Of a DNA stretch of 57,048 bases, positions 52,323 through 57,048 are shown in pieces (positions within the stretch are counted from its first letter, which is position 1; each line of letters opens with the position of its first letter). The notes beneath the pieces were generated by a model. It was not told the origin of the DNA, did no database searches, and saw nothing but the letters and a program-made list of their open reading frames with translations. The position numbers and the translations under genes were made by a program. Origin of the DNA: 66-474 sp036278635 (GTDB lineage Bacteria > Pseudomonadota > Gammaproteobacteria > Xanthomonadales > Rhodanobacteraceae); NCBI GenBank assembly GCA_036278635.1, contig DASUKQ010000094.1, positions 1-57,048 on the forward strand, given 5' to 3'.

Positions 52323-52793
52323 TCAGCCGCGATGGTACGGATGCCCCTTGGCGATCATCGTCGCGCGATACAGCTGTTCGGCCACGAGCAGGCGCACCAG
52401 CATGTGCGGCAGGGTGAGCGGTCCGAGCGACCAGCGCTGGTCGGCGCGTTGCAGCACGTCGTGGGCGTGGCCATCGGGGCCGCCGATCAGGAACGCGAGG
52501 TCGCGGCCGGACATGCGCCAGTTCGACAATTGTTCGGCAAGCTGCCCGCTGGACCACGGCGTGCCGTGGCCGTCCAGTGCGACGACGTGCGCATCGCGCG
52601 GCAATGCGGTGAGCAATGCCGCGCCTTCGTCCGCCATCGCCCGCGCATCGTCGCGACCCTTGCCGCGGGATCCGGGCTTGATCTCGACCAGCTCCAGCGG
52701 CAATTCGTGCGACAGCCGTTTCGCGTATTCGGCGAAACCCTCCGCGACCCACCGCGGCATGCGGTCACCGATCGCAATCAGGCGCGCGCGCAT
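52323..52793 (-). CDS. rlmH: 23S rRNA pseudouridine(1915) N3-methyltransferase RlmH
   Basis: SPOUT-class methyltransferase acting on the modified base 1915 of 23S rRNA in the assembled ribosome. 156 residues from the ATG at 52793, exactly the usual length. SAM-binding knot: FLIGGPDGHA and LPHMLVRLLVAEQLYRA. The C terminus KGHPYHRG is invariant. Follows rsfS as in other gammaproteobacteria. maf, expected next in relatives, is 12 kb away. Confidence 0.97.
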   Translation of the reverse strand: MRARLIAIGDRMPRWVAEGFAEYAKRLSHELPLELVEIKPGSRGKGRDDARAMADEGAALLTALPRDAHVVALDGHGTPWSSGQLAEQLSNWRMSGRDLAFLIGGPDGHAHDVLQRADQRWSLGPLTLPHMLVRLLVAEQLYRATMIAKGHPYHRG

Positions 52794-52803
52794 GCTCCGC
52801 TGC

Positions 52804-53310
52804 TCAGCCGGCGTTGGCGGCCTCGGCATCGGGCGCCTGGCCGTCGCCCACGGTCCACAGGCGCTCCAGCCCGTAGAACTCGCGGATGCGCGGCAGCATC
52901 ACGTGCACGATGATGTCGCCCAGGTCGACCAGCACCCATTCGGCCTCGTCCTGGCCTTCGACGCCGAGCGGGAGCATGCCGGCGCGCTTGGCGAACCGGA
53001 CGACTTCGTCGGCGATGGACTTGACGTGACGCGAGGAGGTGCCGGAGGCGATGATCAGCAGGTCGGCGATGGAGGTGCGTCCCTGCACGTCGATTTCGCG
53101 GATGTCGTGCGCCTTCAGTTCATCGAGGGCGGCGAGCACACGCCGGCGCAGGGTCGCAAAAGTGGGGGTGCGGGTGACGGAAATTGCGGCGGGGCGTGAC
53201 TTGTTCTGGCTGGTCAAGTTGTGGAAGGCCTCGGCCTCGAGATGGCGCGCGAATTGCGCGGCTCCAGTATGCACCGGCGGAGGGAGATCGCAAGTGCATA
53301 AAAAGTGCAT
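52804..53310 (-). CDS. rsfS: ribosomal silencing factor RsfS
   Basis: Binds L14 and blocks subunit joining in slow growth. Family core: LDELKAHDIREIDVQGRT, ADLLIIASGTSSRHVKSIAD and EWVLVDLGDIIVHVMLP. The maximal frame starts at ATG 53310, on the edge of the inverted-repeat element, giving 168 residues; a TTG at 53217 gives 137, nearer to typical. The real start may therefore lie downstream. Pro/Ala tail. Between rlmH and nadD. Confidence 0.93.
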   Translation of the reverse strand: MHFLCTCDLPPPVHTGAAQFARHLEAEAFHNLTSQNKSRPAAISVTRTPTFATLRRRVLAALDELKAHDIREIDVQGRTSIADLLIIASGTSSRHVKSIADEVVRFAKRAGMLPLGVEGQDEAEWVLVDLGDIIVHVMLPRIREFYGLERLWTVGDGQAPDAEAANAG

Positions 53311-53400
53311 AAAAAGGGGACGGAGGTAATTAGGCAGTCCACTGACACCTGCCGATTGTCGCCACGCGCTTAATTACCTCCGTCCCCTTTTTTGTCCCCT
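53311..53400. repeat. 22-bp perfect inverted-repeat element between rsfS and nadD
   Basis: Left arm AAAAAGGGGACGGAGGTAAT-TA (53311-53332) and its exact inverse TAATTACCTCCGTCCCCTTTTT (53371-53392) flank 38 bp; GTCCCCTTTTT is repeated once more beyond. The right arm carries the nadD stop codon. AGTGCATAAAA is repeated in the left flank. Such G-rich/TAATTA arms are found around RAYT/IS200-like transposable elements; no transposase is present. Confidence 0.75.
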
Positions 53401-54050
53401 TTTTTGACGAGCCGATAAGGGGCCAGCAACGCGGGATCGTCCAGCAACGCCTGCGGTACCAGCCAGCGCGGTTCGCTGCCCTCGGCCAGCAGCGCTCGGA
53501 TGCGTGTCGCGGAAATCCCCAGCGCCGAGACCACCATGTTCAGCACGCAACCGGCGGGGCCGTTGCGCAGGCTGGCGGCGTCGTCCACGGTGCGTGCAGC
53601 GACCTCACCCGCCAGCTCGTCGGGCATCGCCGGAATCTGCGCCGGCCGCGTCAGCACGCACATGTGGGCCAGGTCGAACAACTCGCGCCAGCGATGCCAC
53701 GCCGACAAACCAGCAAACGCGTCGGCACCGATCAACACCACCAGCGGACGCCGATCACCGACTTCCGCGCGCAACGAAGCAAGCGTGTCGACGGTGTAGG
53801 ACGGCCCTTCACGCTCGAGTTCGCGCAGGTCGAGCGCCAGGCGATCCTGGCCCATCAGTGCGGCGCGCAACATCGCCGCGCGTTCGTTGGCGCTGGCGAC
53901 CGGCTGGGGACGGTGCGGCGGAATCTTCGCAGGGACGATGCGCACCTCGGCATCCAGCGCCTCGGACGCTTCCCACGCTGCGCGCAAGTGACCGATGTGC
54001 ACGGGATCGAAGGTGCCGCCGAAAATGGCGAGCGGCCGCTCAGGGTTCAC
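53370..54050 (-). CDS. nadD: nicotinate-nucleotide adenylyltransferase
   Basis: Makes deamido-NAD from nicotinate mononucleotide and ATP. 226 residues; GTG start at 54050 preceded by GGAAG, an ATG at 54101 being the alternative. Nucleotidyltransferase motif IFGGTFDPVHIGH (9-21) and C-terminal GISATRIR are intact. The last residues KKGDKKGDGGN are encoded by the inverted-repeat element, an unusual acquired tail. Between holA and rsfS. Confidence 0.95.
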   Translation of the reverse strand: MNPERPLAIFGGTFDPVHIGHLRAAWEASEALDAEVRIVPAKIPPHRPQPVASANERAAMLRAALMGQDRLALDLRELEREGPSYTVDTLASLRAEVGDRRPLVVLIGADAFAGLSAWHRWRELFDLAHMCVLTRPAQIPAMPDELAGEVAARTVDDAASLRNGPAGCVLNMVVSALGISATRIRALLAEGSEPRWLVPQALLDDPALLAPYRLVKKGDKKGDGGN

Positions 54051-54157
54051 GTTCAACTTCCAAGGCCAGACTGTCCGCGAATGGACGCGAACAAATGCCA
54101 ATCAAAAGAAGCGCTGTTGAATCATTCGCGTTCATTGGCGGACTGATCGTGCTCGTC

Positions 54158-55186
54158 TCATGCTGCCAGCAACACGGCCGCGGCGCGTGGTAGCGCGATC
54201 GCCACCAGCAGCCGTTCCACCTCCCGCCACGGATCGCCCCATTCGCGACCCTTGGCCATGCGGTCGATGCGCGCGCATTCGGCGAGGCAGCGCCGCCAGT
54301 GCGCGTTGCCGCGCCCGGCCCGCTTCAACGCGCCCGAGAACAATTTCTGGCGTGCGGGCCAGAAGTTGTGTTCCGCCCGCGCCGCACTCGCGAAATCGCC
54401 GGCCGAGGCCAACCGCAACGCGAGGTCGAGCTGGTTGAGCACCCACCCGAGCATCGGGATCACGTCCTCGCCTTCCGCGCGCAGGCCGCTCAGGATTTTC
54501 AATGCGCGCGGCGCGTCGCCACCGAATGCGGCATCGGTCAGCCTGAACACGTCGTAGACCGCGTTGTCGTCGCCAAGCGATTCCAGCTCGTCCGCACTGA
54601 CCGGCCCCGCCTCGCGCAGCATCGCGAGCTTGTCGATTTCCTGCGCGATCGCAAGCAGGTTGCCTTCGGCGCGCGACGCCAGCAGCGCGACCGCGTCTTC
54701 CGAGGGCGCGAAGCCGTGCGTGCGCATGCGCGTACGGATCCAGTCCGGCAACGCCTCGATTTTCGGTGGCCGCAACCAGACATACTGGCCGACACGTTCG
54801 ACCGCCCTGACCCAGGCGCCCTCGTGCTTTTTGCTCCACTGTTGCGCGCTGACCAGCAACACGGTGTCGGGGGCAGGCGCCTCGCACCACCCGGCGATCG
54901 CGGCGGAGCCATCGCGGTCGGCCCTGCCGGTCGGCAGGCGTACTTCGATCAGCCGGCGCGACGCGAACAGCGACAGGCTGGCGCCGCTGCGGGCCAGCCT
55001 GTCCCAGTCGAAGTGGGGCTCGACGTCGAGCACCTCGCGTTCGGTGTATCCGAGCACGCGCGCCCGGGCGCGCAGCGCGTCGCCGGCTTCCTGAAGTTGC
55101 AGCGGCTCTTCGCCGGCCAGCAAATACACCGGCGCGAGATCGCCCCTGGTGAGAGTACGCAGGAAGCCCTCGAGGTTGCCGGCCAC
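54158..55186 (-). CDS. holA: DNA polymerase III delta subunit
   Basis: Opens the beta clamp in the clamp-loader complex. 342 residues, typical length, with the N-terminal segment APVYLLAGEEPLQLQEAGDALR and the AAA-like core, including LLASRAEGNLLAIAQEIDKL. GTG start three bases after the lptE stop, so translation is coupled. Conserved leuS-lptE-holA-nadD order. Confidence 0.95.
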   Translation of the reverse strand: MAGNLEGFLRTLTRGDLAPVYLLAGEEPLQLQEAGDALRARARVLGYTEREVLDVEPHFDWDRLARSGASLSLFASRRLIEVRLPTGRADRDGSAAIAGWCEAPAPDTVLLVSAQQWSKKHEGAWVRAVERVGQYVWLRPPKIEALPDWIRTRMRTHGFAPSEDAVALLASRAEGNLLAIAQEIDKLAMLREAGPVSADELESLGDDNAVYDVFRLTDAAFGGDAPRALKILSGLRAEGEDVIPMLGWVLNQLDLALRLASAGDFASAARAEHNFWPARQKLFSGALKRAGRGNAHWRRCLAECARIDRMAKGREWGDPWREVERLLVAIALPRAAAVLLAA

Positions 55187-55189
55187 GAC

Positions 55190-55735
55190 TCAGCCCGCGC
55201 TGCCGCCGGCGGCGGGGGCAGCCGGCGCGCCAACCTCGGCGCGCGCTTCGAGGCGACGCATCACGGCATCCGTCATCTCACGCACGAGGCTGCGCTGGAT
55301 CGCCTCGGTCTCGCTGGAGATCGCCGAGAACTGCGTCTGGTCGATCGCGAACTCGTGCGACAGCTCGATGGTCTGCATCGGCACCACGGTGTTGCCATCG
55401 CCACCCGTCAACTTGAATTGGACCCGGAAGCCCACCGTGTATTCGCCCACCCGCTGGAAACCGCTGCTGGTCAGCAGGTGCGAGGAAAACGACGCAACCG
55501 GCACGGCCAGCGTCGCCACGCCCTCGGTGGGTTCATCCAGCACCTCGACCTTGCTGGAACGCAGTGCCGCCGCCAGCGAGCGCGGGAATTCCCCGCCGCC
55601 GTCGACATGCAGGTAAACGCGTTGCGCCATCGGTGCCGGCACCGCCGCGCTGCGGCGCAGATGGAAGCCGCAGCCGGCGAGCGCGACAACGGTGGCGAGG
55701 CACGCCAGCATGACCAGCCACTTTTGGATACCCAT
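55190..55735 (-). CDS. lptE: LPS assembly lipoprotein LptE
   Basis: Outer-membrane lipoprotein plugging LptD for LPS export. 181 residues; the ATG at 55735 gives a lipobox VALAGC (Cys22) and then GFHLRR, the family hallmark. VGFRVQFKLTGGDGN and FAIDQTQFSAI follow. Ala/Gly-rich tail. Upstream frame extension is intergenic. Confidence 0.93.
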   Translation of the reverse strand: MGIQKWLVMLACLATVVALAGCGFHLRRSAAVPAPMAQRVYLHVDGGGEFPRSLAAALRSSKVEVLDEPTEGVATLAVPVASFSSHLLTSSGFQRVGEYTVGFRVQFKLTGGDGNTVVPMQTIELSHEFAIDQTQFSAISSETEAIQRSLVREMTDAVMRRLEARAEVGAPAAPAAGGSAG

Positions 55736-56022
55736 CGAATCAGCTCCGGTTGCACGATGGATCCGGATTTCAGGCTCCGGAACGGGCACGACATCATCAA
55801 ATCGTGATTCCGGGGCCGCGTCCGGGTTCACCGGATGCGGACCCGCAATCCTTGTCCAGACGCTTCCGGGCGCGAAGAGTTGGATTCCGGGTTCGGCAGC
55901 CGATGAAGCCGGCGATCGCCCCGGAATGACGACTACAGGGTTGTGTCTTCCTGCGAGTCCCGAGTCCCGAATCCCGGGTCCGCGAAGAGAATAGCAGCGC
56001 CAACCCGCGTCACGGGACGCGC
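55736..56022. repeat. intergenic region with GGGACTCG-type repeats
   Basis: Between leuS and lptE. GAGTCCCGAGTCCCGAATCCCG (split by a base, about 55960-55981) is a run of CGAGTCC-type units of the same family that occurs in leuS and beside rng. No gene found. Confidence 0.6.
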
Positions 56023-57048
56023 TCAGCCCGCGACGATGTTCACGATCTTTCCCGGCACCACGATCACCTTGCGGACGGTCTTGTCGCCGATCGCCGCGAT
56101 GGCGCCCGGCAACGCACGCGCGGCGGCCTCGAGTTCCGCGCGCGGCGCGTCGGGCGCGGCCTCCAGCGTGCCGCGCAGCTTGCCGTTGACCTGCACCGCC
56201 AGGGTCACGCTGTCACGGGCGAGCGCGGATGGATCGGCCATGGGCCACGGCACGTCCTCGATCAAGGTCTCTTCGTGGCCCAATACCTGCCACAACGCGT
56301 GGCTCGTGTGCGGGGTGAACGGGTTCAGCAACAACACCATGGCTTCCAGCGCCTCGTGGCGCAACGCGCGTCCGGCATCGCTCCGGTCGTCGAACTTCGA
56401 CACCGCATTCAGCAATTCCATCAGCGCCGCGATCGCGGTATTGAAATTGCGGCGGCGCCCGATGTCGTCGCCGACCTTGGTGATGGCTTCGTGGACTTGC
56501 CGGCGAAACGTTTTTTGCGCCGCATCGAGCGCAGACGTTTCGACTGGCGCCGCCGCTCCACGGTCCCGGGTCCCGGCTGCCTGCGCGTGCGCCACCACTT
56601 CACGCCAGAAGCGCCTGAGAAAACGCGCCATGCCGTCGACGCCGGCCTCGTTCCATTCCAACGACTGGTCCGGCGGCGAGGCAAACATCGAGAACAGCCG
56701 CACGGTATCCGCGCCGTACTTGTCGATCATCACCTGCGGGTCGACGCCGTTGTTCCGGGATTTCGACATCTTCTCGGTGGCACCGATCGATACCGGCCCG
56801 CCGTCGGCCTTCAACGTCGCCCCCACGACGCGTCCATGTTCGTCACGCTGGACGTCCACGTCGGCGGGATTGATCCACTCCCGCTCCTGCTGGTCCCCGG
56901 TCCCGGATCCCGAGTCCCGATAAAACGTTTCCGCCACCACCATGCCCTGGCACAGCAGGTTGGTCGCGGGTTCGTCCGAGTGCACCAGCCCGGCGTCGCG
57001 CAGCAGCTTGTGGTAGAAGCGGAAATACAGAAGGTGCAGGATCGCGTG
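56023..57048 (-). CDS. leuS: leucine--tRNA ligase, C-terminal part
   Basis: Class I synthetase charging tRNA-Leu; the frame runs to the window's right edge, so about 60 percent of the protein is outside. Visible: ATNLLCQGMVVAETF, KMSKS in GATEKMSKSRNNGVDP, DTVRLFSMFASPPDQS, DDIGRRRNFNTAIAALMELL and the C-terminal domain ending GKIVNIVAG. Two stretches unlike E. coli LeuRS, RDSGSGTGDQQ (about 56893-56921) and GTRDRGAAAP (about 56548-56575), are encoded by GGGACC/GGATCCC-type repeats read in frame. Confidence 0.96.
   Translation of the reverse strand, partial: HAILHLLYFRFYHKLLRDAGLVHSDEPATNLLCQGMVVAETFYRDSGSGTGDQQEREWINPADVDVQRDEHGRVVGATLKADGGPVSIGATEKMSKSRNNGVDPQVMIDKYGADTVRLFSMFASPPDQSLEWNEAGVDGMARFLRRFWREVVAHAQAAGTRDRGAAAPVETSALDAAQKTFRRQVHEAITKVGDDIGRRRNFNTAIAALMELLNAVSKFDDRSDAGRALRHEALEAMVLLLNPFTPHTSHALWQVLGHEETLIEDVPWPMADPSALARDSVTLAVQVNGKLRGTLEAAPDAPRAELEAAARALPGAIAAIGDKTVRKVIVVPGKIVNIVAG

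Overview
The window is chromosomal DNA of high G+C content from a gammaproteobacterium, most likely a member of the Xanthomonadales/Lysobacterales (Rhodanobacteraceae-like). The reasons are the gene families (large S9 and M28 peptidases, PhaR/PhaB, Nudix and YHYH proteins), the conserved housekeeping order leuS-lptE-holA-nadD-rsfS-rlmH // maf-rng-yhdP-tldD / yjgA / pmbA, and the many short GTAGGAGC-type and TCCCGGC-type extragenic palindromes typical of that order. No species can be named from the sequence alone.

Layout. 1-4.7 kb: end of a secreted S9 peptidase, an arylamine N-acetyltransferase, a YHYH protein and a cupin, followed by 500 bp without a gene. 5.2-13.4 kb: a membrane-anchored kinase-like protein with an N-terminal winged-helix DNA-binding domain and C-terminal TPRs. 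It is divergent from seven co-oriented genes with strong Shine-Dalgarno sites encoding small secreted, lipo- or membrane proteins of unknown role, and a further lipoprotein follows on the opposite strand. 13.7-22.9 kb: M28 peptidase, small membrane protein, Nudix hydrolase, K+ channel, MscS channel, YaaH-type membrane protein, PhaR, PhaB and a glycine-zipper protein. 23-29.7 kb: cysS, sufE, then (minus strand) three tRNA genes, tig, clpP and clpX, then xseB. 29.8-40.4 kb: DUF4870 protein, pmbA, yjgA, tldD, yhdP, rng, maf. 40.4-52.0 kb: a cation/proton antiporter and a respiratory operon. 52.3 kb to the end: rlmH, rsfS, nadD, holA, lptE and the 3' part of leuS.

The most interesting block is the minus-strand run from about 52.0 down to 42.6 kb. 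A DUF4142 protein is followed by a PQQ alcohol dehydrogenase carrying the Asp-Tyr-Asp signature of lanthanide-dependent (XoxF/PedH-like) enzymes, a XoxJ-like periplasmic binding protein, a cytochrome c, and heme-copper oxidase subunits II (with fused cytochrome c), I and III. The run ends with a small membrane protein and a CtaG-cytochrome c fusion. Genes overlap or nearly touch at most junctions. This looks like one complete periplasmic alcohol-to-oxygen electron chain in one transcription unit. Subunit I also lacks the acidic residue of the HPEVY motif and the K-channel lysine. With the antiporter, the block sits between rlmH and maf, which I recall as neighbours in related genomes, so it may be an inserted module.

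Repeats have invaded or abut several genes: an array behind sufE that carries copies of the sufE 3' end, nested inverted repeats between rng and yhdP, GGGACC-type repeats read in frame inside leuS, and a 22-bp inverted-repeat element that encodes the C terminus of NadD.
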